Assembly: GCA_016935885.1 (NCBI GenBank)
Contig: JAFGQA010000406.1
Location: 17,356 to 81,355 of the forward strand
DNA length: 64,000 bases
Reading direction: 5' to 3'
Source: Phycisphaerae bacterium
GTDB taxonomy: Bacteria > Planctomycetota > Phycisphaerae > UBA1845 > UTPLA1
A program made the position numbers and the translations under genes. Positions 51,291-60,524 of the stretch are shown piece after piece. A model generated the notes under the pieces. That model made no database searches and was not told the origin of the DNA. It saw only the letters and a list, made by a program, of their open reading frames with translations. Positions within the stretch are counted from its first letter, which is position 1. Every line of letters begins with the position of its first letter.

Positions 51291-51934
51291 TGAACCTTGT
51301 TCTGTTAGGCCCGCCTGGTGCCGGGAAGGGTACGCAGGCGGCGCGGCTTTGTGGGGCCTTCTCGCTCGTTCACTTGTCGAGCGGTGATATCCTGCGTGCC
51401 GAGCGCAAGGCCGAGACGGAACTTGGCAGAAGAGCTCAGGATTACATGGACCGCGGCGTCCTTGTGCCGGACGATCTGATCCTGGCGATGATGATGGATC
51501 ATCTTTTGCGTCCGGAGGCCGCGTCGGGTTTCCTGCTGGATGGTTTTCCGAGGACGGTCGTCCAGGCGAAGGGGCTTGACGAGCGGCTGGCCGAGCGCGA
51601 TCGGCGGATTGACGTGGTGGTGAACATCGAGGTGGACGACGCGGAGGTGGCCAGGCGGCTGACGGGCCGGTGGTCCTGCCCGCAGGATGGTCGGATATAC
51701 CACGAGGTGTTTTCACCCCCCACCGAGCCGCGGGTCTGCGACGACTGCGGCGGAGCGTTGACGCGGCGGAAGGATGATACGCCGGAGGTCGTTGGCCAGC
51801 GTTTGCGGACGTATCATGAGGAGACGGAGCCGCTCATCGCGTATTACCGTGATCGTGACGTACTGAGGTCGGTCAACGGCAGCGGCGAGGCCGACGAGGT
51901 GTTCGCGTGGATCAAGGAGGTTTGCCAGACCTGA
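51290..51934 (+). CDS. adk: Adenylate kinase
   Basis: The 214-residue enzyme catalyses ATP + AMP to 2 ADP. The P-loop is GPPGAGKGTQ, followed by SSGDILRAE for AMP binding, FLLDGFPRTVVQA and RRKDDTPEVVGQRL. The lid has one C-x-P and a C-D-D-C pair, so it may bind zinc in a changed way. It starts with GTG overlapping the secY stop. Confidence 0.97.
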   Translation: MNLVLLGPPGAGKGTQAARLCGAFSLVHLSSGDILRAERKAETELGRRAQDYMDRGVLVPDDLILAMMMDHLLRPEAASGFLLDGFPRTVVQAKGLDERLAERDRRIDVVVNIEVDDAEVARRLTGRWSCPQDGRIYHEVFSPPTEPRVCDDCGGALTRRKDDTPEVVGQRLRTYHEETEPLIAYYRDRDVLRSVNGSGEADEVFAWIKEVCQT

Positions 51935-51987
51935 TGAGGGTGAGCAGGGAACGAACACGAAGGCGGCCTTTCGAGACCGAAGCAGGT

Positions 51988-52767
51988 ATGGCGGTATTGA
52001 GGAGCCCTCGCGAGATCGATCTCATGCGGGCCGCCGGCGGCGTCGTGCATCAGGTGTTGGAGAGGATCCGGTCGTTGGTCGAGCCAGGCGTGACGACCGG
52101 TGTGCTCGGCGAGATTGCAGAAGAGATGATCGTTGCCGCGGGCGGCGAGCCGTTGTTCAAGGGTGTTCGGTCGCCGGCGGCGAGGTTCCCGTTTCCGTCG
52201 GCGATCTGCGCGAGCGTGAACGAGGAAGTCGTTCATGGCATTCCTGGCGAACGCGTATTGGTCGAAGGCGACGTCGTCAGCATCGATTGCGGCGTTCGGA
52301 TGAAGGGCTACTGCGGCGATTCTGCGACAACGATACCTGTTGGCAGGATCAGCAAGGAGACCCGGAGGCTGCTGGAGGTGACAGCCGCGGCATTGGGTTT
52401 GGCGATCCAGGAGATGCGTCCCGGGCGCTATTGGAGCGAGATTGCGGCATCCATGCAGGCGTACGTGGAGTCGGCAGGGTTTTCGGTGGTACGGGAGTTC
52501 GTGGGCCACGGCATCGGCCAAGAGATGCACGAGGAGCCGAAGGTTCCGAATTTCGTGAATAGGCAACATCGCAAAGGGGATTTTCGGTTAGAACCGGGTC
52601 TCGTGATCGCGGTGGAACCAATGGTGAATGCCGGTGGCGCTGCGGTGAGGGCTGGCGACGCGAGTGGCTGGCCGCAGGTGACGAAGGATGGCCGGTGGTC
52701 GGCCCATTTTGAGCACACGATCGCGATGACGCCGTCGGGCGCGGACGTGCTGACGGACGGGCGATAA
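51988..52767 (+). CDS. map: Type I methionine aminopeptidase
   Basis: The 259-residue enzyme removes the initiator methionine. The start MAVLRSPREIDLMRAAGGVV was chosen over an ATG at 51934 because family members begin this way. Metal ligands are D100 (VVSIDCGV), D111 (GDSATTI), H174 (VGHGIGQEMHEEP), E210 (VIAVEPM) and E242 (FEHTIAM). infA, which often follows map, is not in the next 97 bases; instead there is a family D repeat fragment. Confidence 0.96.
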   Translation: MAVLRSPREIDLMRAAGGVVHQVLERIRSLVEPGVTTGVLGEIAEEMIVAAGGEPLFKGVRSPAARFPFPSAICASVNEEVVHGIPGERVLVEGDVVSIDCGVRMKGYCGDSATTIPVGRISKETRRLLEVTAAALGLAIQEMRPGRYWSEIAASMQAYVESAGFSVVREFVGHGIGQEMHEEPKVPNFVNRQHRKGDFRLEPGLVIAVEPMVNAGGAAVRAGDASGWPQVTKDGRWSAHFEHTIAMTPSGADVLTDGR

Positions 52768-52799
52768 GGCGTGTGATGACGGTAGCGGACGCGGGATGA

Positions 52800-52818
52800 T
52801 CCGCCAAACGGCGAGCCT
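52800..52818. repeat. Family D fragment in the map-rpmJ gap
   Basis: TCCGCCAAACGGC and the following GAGCC match part of the family D repeat at 19251-19386. It occupies part of the place where infA usually stands in this cluster. No reading frame for IF1 is present. Confidence 0.55.
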
Positions 52819-52864
52819 GTACGGAGGCAAGCCCCACGGGGGCCCGCCAGAGGAGTCCTGAGCG

Positions 52865-52981
52865 ATGAAGGTACGCAGCAGTGTGCGTCGCATATGCGAG
52901 AACTGTAAGATCGTGAAGCGCAAGGGCGTGGTGCGTGTGATCTGTTCGACGAATCCGCGCCACAAGCAGCGTCAGGGTTAG
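52865..52981 (+). CDS. rpmJ: 50S ribosomal protein L36
   Basis: The 38-residue protein begins [20 protein letters not shown] and ends NPRHKQRQG. It is the zinc-binding form with C11, C14, C27 and H33. It starts 97 bases after map and ends 21 bases before rpsM. GAGGAGTCC lies before the ATG. Confidence 0.97.
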   Translation: MKVRSSVRRICENCKIVKRKGVVRVICSTNPRHKQRQG

Positions 52982-53002
52982 CCGCGATCGAGGAGGCAAT
53001 TG

Positions 53003-53389
53003 ATGCCACGTATAGCCGGTGTTGACATTCCGAATGAAAAGCGCGTGGTGATCGCGTTGACGTACATTTACGGCATTGGAAAGCGTCACAGCGAAGAGAT
53101 TCTGAAGGATACGGGCATTGGCCACGACATCCGGGCGAAAAACCTGACGGAGGATGAGATCAGCCGGATCGCCGCGGTGATCGACCGCAACTACGTTGTT
53201 GAGGGCCAGCTTCGACGTCAGATCAACCAGAACGTGGCGCGGTTGCGGGACATCCAATGCTACCGCGGCGTTCGGCACCGGCGGGGCCTTCCGGTGCGGG
53301 GCCAGCGGACTCGGACAAACGCGCGGACGCGGAAGGGTCCGAAGAAGACGGTCGCGGGCAAGAAAGGCGTGAAGGAGCTTCGGAGTTAG
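53003..53389 (+). CDS. rpsM: 30S ribosomal protein S13
   Basis: The 128-residue protein starts [20 protein letters not shown] and has [25 protein letters not shown] and the C-terminal [20 protein letters not shown] that contacts tRNA. GAGGAGG precedes the ATG at 53003. Length is normal. Confidence 0.97.
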   Translation: MPRIAGVDIPNEKRVVIALTYIYGIGKRHSEEILKDTGIGHDIRAKNLTEDEISRIAAVIDRNYVVEGQLRRQINQNVARLRDIQCYRGVRHRRGLPVRGQRTRTNARTRKGPKKTVAGKKGVKELRS

Positions 53390-53445
53390 GCACGCAGCCC
53401 GTGTGACACGGGCGTGGCGAGAAAATGATGGGAGATCATTGAGCG

Positions 53446-53826
53446 GTGGCAAAGTCAGGCAAGCGAAAGACGCGGCGGAACGTGGCACGGGCGATCGTCC
53501 ACGTGAAGGCCACTTTCAATAATACGCTGGTTACGATTACCGACTTGGGCGGCGAGACGCTCTGCTGGTCTTCAGCTGGGACGGTCGGTTTCAAAGGCAC
53601 GCGGAAGAGCACGCCGTTTGCCGCGCAGCGTGCCGGCGAGACGGCGGCGAGCGCGGCGAGGAAGTTCGGGATCAGCGAGGTGGAGGTCTGCGTCAAGGGG
53701 CCTGGCAGCGGCCGGGAATCGGCGATTGCGGGCTTACAGTCCGGTGGTCTTCGGATCATGTCGATCGAGGACGTGACGCCGTTGCCTCACAACGGATGTC
53801 GCCCGTCGCGGAAGCGCAGGGTCTAG
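53446..53826 (+). CDS. rpsK: 30S ribosomal protein S11
   Basis: The 126-residue protein starts with GTG and has [38 protein letters not shown] and [20 protein letters not shown], all characteristic of S11 of the platform of the small subunit. It follows rpsM by 56 bases. Confidence 0.97.
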   Translation: MAKSGKRKTRRNVARAIVHVKATFNNTLVTITDLGGETLCWSSAGTVGFKGTRKSTPFAAQRAGETAASAARKFGISEVEVCVKGPGSGRESAIAGLQSGGLRIMSIEDVTPLPHNGCRPSRKRRV

Positions 53827-53848
53827 ACGGAGATCTGTAGGAAACGTC

Positions 53849-54484
53849 ATGGCAAGAGATTTGGGACCGTGCTGTCGGAAGTGTCGGCGTGAAGGCATCA
53901 AGCTGATGCTAAAAGGGAATCGTTGTGAGAGTGCGAAATGCCCCATGGAGAAGCCCAGTCGCAATGCGCCTCCCGGTGGAGCAAAGGCGTTCCGGCGTCG
54001 TCAGAGCAGCGAGTATGGCAAGCGGCTGCGGGAGACACAGAAGGTCAAGCGGTATTACGGCTTGTTCGACAGGCAGTTCCGCACGTGCTTTCGCAAGGCA
54101 CAGCGTTCGCGGGAGAACACGGGAGAGGTGCTGCTGAGTCTGTTGGAGCGGCGGCTGGACAACGTGGTGTGCAAGCTGGGGTATGCGCCGTCCCGCAAGG
54201 CGGCGCGTGTGGAGATCGGACACGGCCATTTCACGGTGAACGATGCCCGGGTGGACAAGCCCGGCTACCTGGTGAGCGTGGGCGACCGAATCGGTGTCCG
54301 GAAGCGCGAGGCCAGCCAGAAGATTGTCCGGTCTCAACTGGAGCTGGACCCGAACCGCCTTGTGCAGCCATGGCTGAAGCTGGATGACAAGGCGATGGAG
54401 GGTGGCATCGTGGCGATGCCGACGCGTGATGACGTGCAGATTCCGGTTGAAGAGCAGTTGGTCATTGAGTTTTGCAGCCGCTGA
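53849..54484 (+). CDS. rpsD: 30S ribosomal protein S4, zinc-binding type
   Basis: The 211-residue protein starts MARDLGPCCRKCRREGIKLM. C9, C12, C26 and C31 form the zinc site of the C-plus type of S4. GKRLRETQKVKRYYGLFDRQ and the S4 RNA-binding domain with RRLDNVVCKLGYAPSRKAAR follow. S4 starts 16S rRNA folding and can repress the alpha operon. Confidence 0.97.
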   Translation: MARDLGPCCRKCRREGIKLMLKGNRCESAKCPMEKPSRNAPPGGAKAFRRRQSSEYGKRLRETQKVKRYYGLFDRQFRTCFRKAQRSRENTGEVLLSLLERRLDNVVCKLGYAPSRKAARVEIGHGHFTVNDARVDKPGYLVSVGDRIGVRKREASQKIVRSQLELDPNRLVQPWLKLDDKAMEGGIVAMPTRDDVQIPVEEQLVIEFCSR

Positions 54485-54610
54485 GCAGAGTGCGATGCGC
54501 GCAGCGCGGGAGCGATTCGCCTGAGTCGGGGGGAGCGCAGGCTTCATGTGTGAAGTGACGGACAACCCGGTCTCCGTGGATTCGGGGCACACTCCTGGGA
54601 GGTCGATGTA

Positions 54611-56014
54611 ATGCGAATACGGTGGCGAGGTTTGGAGTTGCCGACCCGCGTTGTGCGGAACGAGGAGACCAGCGCGCCAACATACGGGAGGTTCGTTGTA
54701 GAGCCTTTCGAGCGGGGCTTTGGAACGACAGTGGGGAACGGCCTGCGGCGGATTCTGCTGTCGAGTCTGGAAGGTGCCGCGGTCACGCATGTGCAGATCA
54801 AGGGGGCCGACCACGAGTTCAGGACGATCCCAGGCGTGGTCGAGGACGTGACCGAGATCATCCTGAATGTGAAGTCATTGATAGTGCGGTCGACGGCGGA
54901 TGAGCCGAAGAAGATGCGGGTGTGCGTTACGGGCAAGAAGGAGGAGACGGTGGAGGTTCTGGCGGATCACATCGAGGCCGACGCGGCGATCGACGTGATC
55001 AACAAGGGCCAACTCTTGGCGACCCTGACCGACGAAGTCGAGTTTGACATGGAGATGACGGTTGGCCGTGGGCGGAGCTACGCCACGTCGGACGACCACA
55101 AGGCGGAAGACGGCGAGCAGATCATCGGGCGAATCGCGGTTGACTCGGTGTATTCGCCGGTGACGCGGGTACGCTATCGTGTCGAGGACACGCGCGTGGG
55201 ACAGCGGACGAATTACGACCGCTTGATCATGGAGATCTGGACAAACGGGACGGTGACGCCGGAGATGGCGCTGGTAGAGGCGGCGAAGATCCTGCGAAAG
55301 CACCTGAACCCGTTCGTTCAGTACTTCGAGCTCGGCAGTGGCCTTGCCCTTGAGGGGACCGGAGAAGATTCCGGTGAGCGTGGCGCCGATGCTGATCGGT
55401 CTCTTGAGAGCAAGCTGGCCATACCCATCGGCAGTCTCGATCTCTCGGTGCGGGCGGACAACTGCTTGGCGTCGGCGGAGATCGCGACCGTGGGAGACTT
55501 GATCACATGGGATGAGGCGAGTCTTCTGAAGCTCCGGAGCTTCGGCAAGACATCGCTGCGGGAGGTAAAGCGAAAACTGGCAGACATCGGGCTTTCGCTC
55601 AGGTCTGATCCGGAGAGTGCCCCGTCCGAGGCAGGCAGTCATGCTCGTAGGACGGGCACCACTGGTTCTTCGGCTCCGCGGGCATCGTCGGCTCCGCTCG
55701 ACGGGGCCGACACCGACGCTGGTACGCTTGGTCCGCCGCCGGCATCCCGGCCACCCTCCTCGCCGACACCGTCCTCGCTGTCGGCACCCGCTGGTGTGCT
55801 CCCCCCCTTGCCCCTGGAGCGGCGGGTATCCCCACCGCGCGCCGAGGAACCCGTACAGCCCACCGAGGAGCCCCCAGCGTCTGACGAGGAGCCCTCGTCC
55901 GATTCAATCGTGACGGATGATTCAAGTGAGAACGAGGAGATGAGTGTTACCGGCGACGACGCCGGAGAGTCGCGGGCCAACGCAGGAGGGCCTGAGCGTT
56001 TGAAGCAGGTGTGA
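54611..56014 (+). CDS. rpoA: DNA-directed RNA polymerase subunit alpha with long disordered tail
   Basis: The 467-residue protein has a normal alpha N-terminal domain (YGRFVVEPFERGFGTTVGNG, RRILLSSLEG) and C-terminal domain (LDLSVRADNCLASAEIATVG, LRSFGKTSLREVKRKL). Typical alpha has about 330 residues; here residues 332-467 are an extra tail, first rich in serine and proline, then acidic (ENEEMSVTGDDAGES). The tail lies beyond the domain that touches UP elements and activators. GGGAGG precedes the ATG. It is followed by rplQ after 6 bases. Confidence 0.96.
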   Translation: MRIRWRGLELPTRVVRNEETSAPTYGRFVVEPFERGFGTTVGNGLRRILLSSLEGAAVTHVQIKGADHEFRTIPGVVEDVTEIILNVKSLIVRSTADEPKKMRVCVTGKKEETVEVLADHIEADAAIDVINKGQLLATLTDEVEFDMEMTVGRGRSYATSDDHKAEDGEQIIGRIAVDSVYSPVTRVRYRVEDTRVGQRTNYDRLIMEIWTNGTVTPEMALVEAAKILRKHLNPFVQYFELGSGLALEGTGEDSGERGADADRSLESKLAIPIGSLDLSVRADNCLASAEIATVGDLITWDEASLLKLRSFGKTSLREVKRKLADIGLSLRSDPESAPSEAGSHARRTGTTGSSAPRASSAPLDGADTDAGTLGPPPASRPPSSPTPSSLSAPAGVLPPLPLERRVSPPRAEEPVQPTEEPPASDEEPSSDSIVTDDSSENEEMSVTGDDAGESRANAGGPERLKQV

Positions 56015-56020
56015 TCTGAC

Positions 56021-56794
56021 ATGAGACATCGTGTTGCTGGACGACATCTATCACGGACATCCGCCCATCGCAAGGCGATGCGCCGGAACATGGCCCAGAG
56101 CCTTTTCCAGTATGGGCAGATTGAGACGACGTTGGTCAAGGCGAAGGAAGTGCGCCCATTCGTGGAGCGGCTCATTACGCTGGCCCGCCAGGATACTCTT
56201 CAGAGCAGGCAGCGGATCACCGCCATGCTCGAGGATCGGGCGGTTCTCACGAAGGACGAGCAAGAGCAGTATGACGCCATGAACGACGCGCGGCGGCACA
56301 AGGTGCTCCGGGCGCGGTCCGGGCGGCGGCACCGTGCCGGCCGAGTCCCGACGAGTTATAACAAGAAGAAGATCCCCTTTGTTGCCCATTCCGTGGTTCA
56401 CAGGCTAATCAACGAGGTCGCGCCGAAGTACCGTGACCGCCCGGGAGGGTACACGAGGATTATTCGATTGATGAAACGCCGCATTGGCGACGGCAGTGAT
56501 CTGGCCTTGCTGCAGCTTGTCGGTGAGGAGGAGAAGCCCGAACGAGTCAAGAAAACGGCTGTCGGCCTGCGTCGTCAGAAGACGCTGGACCGAATCGGCT
56601 TCCTCGAAGGCAAGCGCCGTAAGCGTAAGGGCCGTGGTCGGGACCGGGCCGGCAAGGGGATCCCATCGAAGGCAGATGAAGGGTCGCCATCGGAAGCCGA
56701 GAAGGTGGAGACGACTCCGAAGGCGGAAGACACGCCTCGGAGCGAAGACGACGCTCCGAAGACGGCCGCCGAGGGGCAGGCCGACCAGGAGTAG
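56021..56794 (+). CDS. rplQ: 50S ribosomal protein L17 with insertion and C-terminal extension
   Basis: The 257-residue protein begins MRHRVAGRHLSRTSAHRKAM and has FQYGQIETTLVKAKEVRPFV, the L17 core. Usual length is about 120-130 residues. Here an additional segment (about residues 65-115, ending GRRHRAGRVPTSYNKKKIP) divides the core, and a basic then acidic tail begins after YTRIIRLMKRRIGDGSDLAL. L17 sits near the tunnel exit. It ends the ribosomal cluster. Confidence 0.93.
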   Translation: MRHRVAGRHLSRTSAHRKAMRRNMAQSLFQYGQIETTLVKAKEVRPFVERLITLARQDTLQSRQRITAMLEDRAVLTKDEQEQYDAMNDARRHKVLRARSGRRHRAGRVPTSYNKKKIPFVAHSVVHRLINEVAPKYRDRPGGYTRIIRLMKRRIGDGSDLALLQLVGEEEKPERVKKTAVGLRRQKTLDRIGFLEGKRRKRKGRGRDRAGKGIPSKADEGSPSEAEKVETTPKAEDTPRSEDDAPKTAAEGQADQE

Positions 56795-56913
56795 GTGTCG
56801 TGGCAGGAGGCGGGGAGGCTCGTGCCGTTTTCGGTCTGACCGTCTCGTGTTGAATGCCGCAGGAGGTTCAGGACGCACCGTACGTTACACGGCGCGGTGT
56901 CGGGGACGCACTG

Positions 56914-57333
56914 ATGGACGAGTCGGGCTGCATCTTCTGCAAGATCGCCGCGGGCGAGATTCCATCTTGTCGCGTGTTGGAGTCCCCGGATTTCCTGGCT
57001 TTTCTTGACGTCACGCCGCTAGCGCCCGGCCACGCCTTGCTGATTCCGAAGCGTCACTATGAGAGTATCCTGGACGTACCTGGGGAAGTTCTTGCCGCCA
57101 TCGCGGCACATCTGCCGAAGCTGGCCGGAGCGATCATGCGTGCCACCGGTGCGAGCGGGATGAATGTGCTCCAGAACACCGGTCGCTGCAGCGGACAGGC
57201 GGTTTTTCATTTGCACTTCCATCTGATTCCGCGTCGGGAAGGCGATGGGCTCGGCTTCCGCTGGAACACGGTTGGCTACGCCGAGGGGGAGGCGGAGGCG
57301 ATGGAATCCAAGATCATTGCCGAATTGCGCTAG
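56914..57333 (+). CDS. HIT-family protein (Hint/Ap4A hydrolase-like)
   Basis: The 139-residue protein starts MDESGCIFCKIAAGEIPSCR at 56914 and has the histidine triad HLHFHLIPR with H99, H101 and H103. The N-terminal C-x2-C (CIFC) may bind zinc in some homologues. HIT proteins hydrolyse nucleoside phosphoramidates or dinucleoside polyphosphates. A frame extending 20 codons upstream has no conserved features. It is not obviously linked to the ribosomal genes except by position. Confidence 0.92.
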   Translation: MDESGCIFCKIAAGEIPSCRVLESPDFLAFLDVTPLAPGHALLIPKRHYESILDVPGEVLAAIAAHLPKLAGAIMRATGASGMNVLQNTGRCSGQAVFHLHFHLIPRREGDGLGFRWNTVGYAEGEAEAMESKIIAELR

Positions 57334-57540
57334 TACAGGGATCATTCTTCCAAGTAAGAGTGTGGGAGAGCTGTGGGTCATGGAGCCCGCGCGGCCTTCG
57401 GAACGGCAGCTCTGCCCCAGGGGCCAAGGCCACGCCCCGATGCCCGCGGCTCGTCTGGCTAAACAGGCAGATCGCCGTAATAGGCGCTACAGTCACGGGA
57501 ACGGCGTTTGCCGTGACCCTACACTGTTATTGTTGAGGAA

Positions 57541-57582
57541 CTTTGCGGCTCGCGAAGAAAACTGTGGCCGGAGGCCGCGCTG
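57541..57582. repeat. Family A-type fragment before the CARDB/NHL-like gene
   Basis: CTTTGCG-GCT-CGCGAAG (57541-57557) and GGCC-GGA-GGCC (57566-57576), with GAAGAAAACTGTGGC between them, correspond to hairpins 1 and 4 of the mnmE insertion and to GAAGAAACCTGTGGC beside them. The fragment ends just before the GGGAGGAAATCC ribosome-binding site of the next gene. Confidence 0.65.
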
Positions 57583-57593
57583 GGAGGAAATCC

Positions 57594-60488
57594 ATGATGC
57601 GAATACTGCTTGTCTATCTGATAACGGTCACGTCGGCAGCCGCGCAGGCGGCCAATGTGGCGTCCCCCTGGGGTGACGCACGGCAGGTCGGCGAGGCAGA
57701 TGGTGTGTTCTCGTATCGCTTCGAGCGGGGCCACCTCCGGTATGAGGACATCCTGACGTTGGCCAACGGCTCCAAACGCCTGGGCAAGGCCATGGAATGG
57801 GCGAACCAAGTGCTGCTGTTTGAGGCCGACGGCAGGGCAGTTGTGTTCGACGTTGGCGAGGTTGAGCGGTTTGAGTTTCGACGATACGAGCGGCACAACG
57901 CGAGACCGGCGTTAGCCGATTTGACGGTGGGCTACGTCGAGCGTTTGCCGCGTGATCCGAGTTGGCACGGGCACGTTGTCAAGCGGGACGGGCTGGATGT
58001 GGCGGATGTTGAGATCGATCAGGCGTCCTGGCATCCCGCCGTCGGTTCGACGGTGACCTTCCGGGTGCACGTGCTGAACGCCGGCGCGGCGGCATCGAGT
58101 AAGGTCGTCTGTCAGGTCATGATCGACGAGAGCGAGGTGAAGACCGCAACGGTGCCACCGCTGGAGCCAGGTGAGGAGCACGTGGTGGAGGCAGGATGGT
58201 CGTGGCAGGAGGGCCAGCATACGCTGCGGGTCGACGTGGATCGCGGTGGGAAGGCGCGGGAGCTCGTCCGTTGGAACAACACGTTCGTGGAGCCGATCGG
58301 CGCGTTGGGCGTCACGGTCGTGGTGGCGTCGGATCGCTACCAGGCGTTTAAGGACGTCGCCAATATCGCGGATTCGTTTTGTTTCGAGGATTGGATTCAA
58401 TACCAAATCAGCGCGATGAACGGGTTGTTCGCGGCGTCGGTGTACGCGTCGGCACCACGTGGAATCGAGGAGCGGGTGCGATGTGATCGGATCGTGGTTG
58501 TGGATAACCCGATGGCGCCGGCGCAACGGGAGCGTTGGGAGCCGGACCTGCACAAGGACGGGAAGGCGGAGGGCGTGGCGGAGTATGCCGCGTTGTGGGT
58601 CCTGGGGCAACTGAGCGACGAGGACGTTCCCGTTTACGACGCGTTGCGAGTGGATTGGGCGGGATTGCGGCGCGTGGCCGAGGACCTGGGGCTGATTGAC
58701 CTTGCCGCAACGGACACGAAGATCGGGCAGTGCCTCGTGCTGGATCAGCATGGGCGATACGCGCAGCGCCGCCACCTGTTCCCCTGGCAGCGGACGATGA
58801 TGTACACGGCGGGAGGCTTCGTGTTTGACGAGCGGAGTGTGGCGTTCCTGAACCACGTGAGGGGGCGGCCTCGAGGCTTCCGTGGCGATTGCCTGTATCA
58901 AGTTCCGGAGAAGATCTCGGTCGAGGCGCGCTCGAACGCCGGCACGCCGCTATCGGGTGTGCAGGTGGATATGTTCCAGATGATGTCTGAGGGCGAGCAC
59001 GCGGGGATGATCACTGGACGTGGCCGCGGGGACCCCATTTGTTCCGCCAAAACGGGAGCGGACGGCCGCCTGACGCTTTTGAATCTGCCGGCTCCGTCGC
59101 ACAAGACGGCCGGCGGCTATGAATTGCGGCCCAATCCGTTTGGCAAGATCGCCACAGACGGATCGAATGCCCTGCTGTTGCTGCGATTGCGGCAGGACGG
59201 CCAAGAGGAGTTTCATTTCCTGCGGCTGTTCGACTGCAACGTCGCATACGTCCGGGGGACGACGAAGGAATACGTGCATTTGCTGCATACGCAGTTTGCT
59301 GCGCCAGATGCGCCCGCGGCGCCGCCGTATGCCGCAGTGAGGATCGAGGATCGCACGGGGGAGAAACCGCCGATGTACATCCGGTGGCTGATGTCGCCCG
59401 ATACGGCCCCCGATTCCGTTGAGGAATTCCGTGTCTACCGCCGGACGAGCTTCGCGGGCGATGATGCCAGACCGTGGATGCTGATGACGACCGTGGGAGA
59501 GCAGGACGGCAAGCTCATTCCCCGCGCCGACGGGGCATACTTCGAGGACTTCTGGCACGACGTGCCCTACTCGCTCGATACGTTCTACGCGGTTTCCACC
59601 GTGGACCGGCAGGGACGTGAAAGCGGACTATCGGTACCAGGCTTCCTGGCGTACGGCAAGGACAGCGTCAAGCTGGCGATGAATCTCGAAGCTGCCTACA
59701 TCACACTGACCGGCGAGGGCCCGTGTCAAATGATCTACTGGGACGGCGCGGTTGGGATGCAGCCCTACGGCGTTCGCACGCAACGGTTCAAGGACTACGT
59801 ACCCGCTCTCGCAGGCCTCGCCTTTGGAGCTGACGGGCGCATGATCGCAACTGACCCCGTCAACCACGTGTTGGCGTTCTACGATCGCGGCGAGCTGGTT
59901 GAACTGGTGCCGAATCGGAAACGGTGGCCGGGTTACGCCAGTGACGAGCCGGGCGAGTTCTACACCCCCGCCGATGTTGCCGTTGACGACCATGGAAACA
60001 TGTATGTGGCCGACTTCAATAACAACCGTGTGCAGATCCTCGATCCACGGGGGCAATTCAAGGCGATGCTGGACGAAGGATTCCGGTTCTTCGGGCCTTA
60101 CGCGCTGGGGTGTGCAAACGGGCACTTGTGCGTCACGGATCAGGCAGACAGGGAGGGTACGAGCTATCGGTGCCGCGTGTATGACCTGCGATCGGGCGAT
60201 CCTGCGTTTGCCCGGCAACTGCCGCCGCTGGCCGAGGCCGACCGTGGGCTGGTGGGTAAGACCGGCAAGGTTTACATCTCCGGACGGGATGACGAGGCGA
60301 GGGCGTCAGGCATCCTGGTGTACACCCCCAATGGCGATACAGCGGCGTTCGAGGAGGTGGGGACCGAGGGCAAGATGGGCAAGTTCCACCACCCGCGAGG
60401 CATGTACTTGTACCCCGGCGCGGACCGGAACTATGCCTACTTCGTGAACGAGTTCCCGTTTGACGTCCGGCGATACAAGATCGACTGA
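57594..60488 (+). CDS. Large secreted protein with CARDB-like domain and NHL-type repeats
   Basis: The 964-residue protein starts MMRILLVYLITVTSAAAQAA, a signal peptide, after GGGAGGAAATCC. A CARDB-like beta domain is at about residues 140-225 (STVTFRVHVLNAGAAASSKV, VVEAGWSWQEGQHTLRVDVD). A central region with a possible fibronectin-like part follows, and the last third has beta-propeller repeats of NHL type (TPADVAVDDHGNMYVADFNN; NRVQILDPRGQFKAML). It is probably exported and binds other molecules. It is convergent with the sigma-factor operon, 36 bases away. Confidence 0.8.
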   Translation: MMRILLVYLITVTSAAAQAANVASPWGDARQVGEADGVFSYRFERGHLRYEDILTLANGSKRLGKAMEWANQVLLFEADGRAVVFDVGEVERFEFRRYERHNARPALADLTVGYVERLPRDPSWHGHVVKRDGLDVADVEIDQASWHPAVGSTVTFRVHVLNAGAAASSKVVCQVMIDESEVKTATVPPLEPGEEHVVEAGWSWQEGQHTLRVDVDRGGKARELVRWNNTFVEPIGALGVTVVVASDRYQAFKDVANIADSFCFEDWIQYQISAMNGLFAASVYASAPRGIEERVRCDRIVVVDNPMAPAQRERWEPDLHKDGKAEGVAEYAALWVLGQLSDEDVPVYDALRVDWAGLRRVAEDLGLIDLAATDTKIGQCLVLDQHGRYAQRRHLFPWQRTMMYTAGGFVFDERSVAFLNHVRGRPRGFRGDCLYQVPEKISVEARSNAGTPLSGVQVDMFQMMSEGEHAGMITGRGRGDPICSAKTGADGRLTLLNLPAPSHKTAGGYELRPNPFGKIATDGSNALLLLRLRQDGQEEFHFLRLFDCNVAYVRGTTKEYVHLLHTQFAAPDAPAAPPYAAVRIEDRTGEKPPMYIRWLMSPDTAPDSVEEFRVYRRTSFAGDDARPWMLMTTVGEQDGKLIPRADGAYFEDFWHDVPYSLDTFYAVSTVDRQGRESGLSVPGFLAYGKDSVKLAMNLEAAYITLTGEGPCQMIYWDGAVGMQPYGVRTQRFKDYVPALAGLAFGADGRMIATDPVNHVLAFYDRGELVELVPNRKRWPGYASDEPGEFYTPADVAVDDHGNMYVADFNNNRVQILDPRGQFKAMLDEGFRFFGPYALGCANGHLCVTDQADREGTSYRCRVYDLRSGDPAFARQLPPLAEADRGLVGKTGKVYISGRDDEARASGILVYTPNGDTAAFEEVGTEGKMGKFHHPRGMYLYPGADRNYAYFVNEFPFDVRRYKID

Positions 60489-60524
60489 CACGATGGACGA
60501 GCAAGTTCGGGAGTTCTTCTCGTC

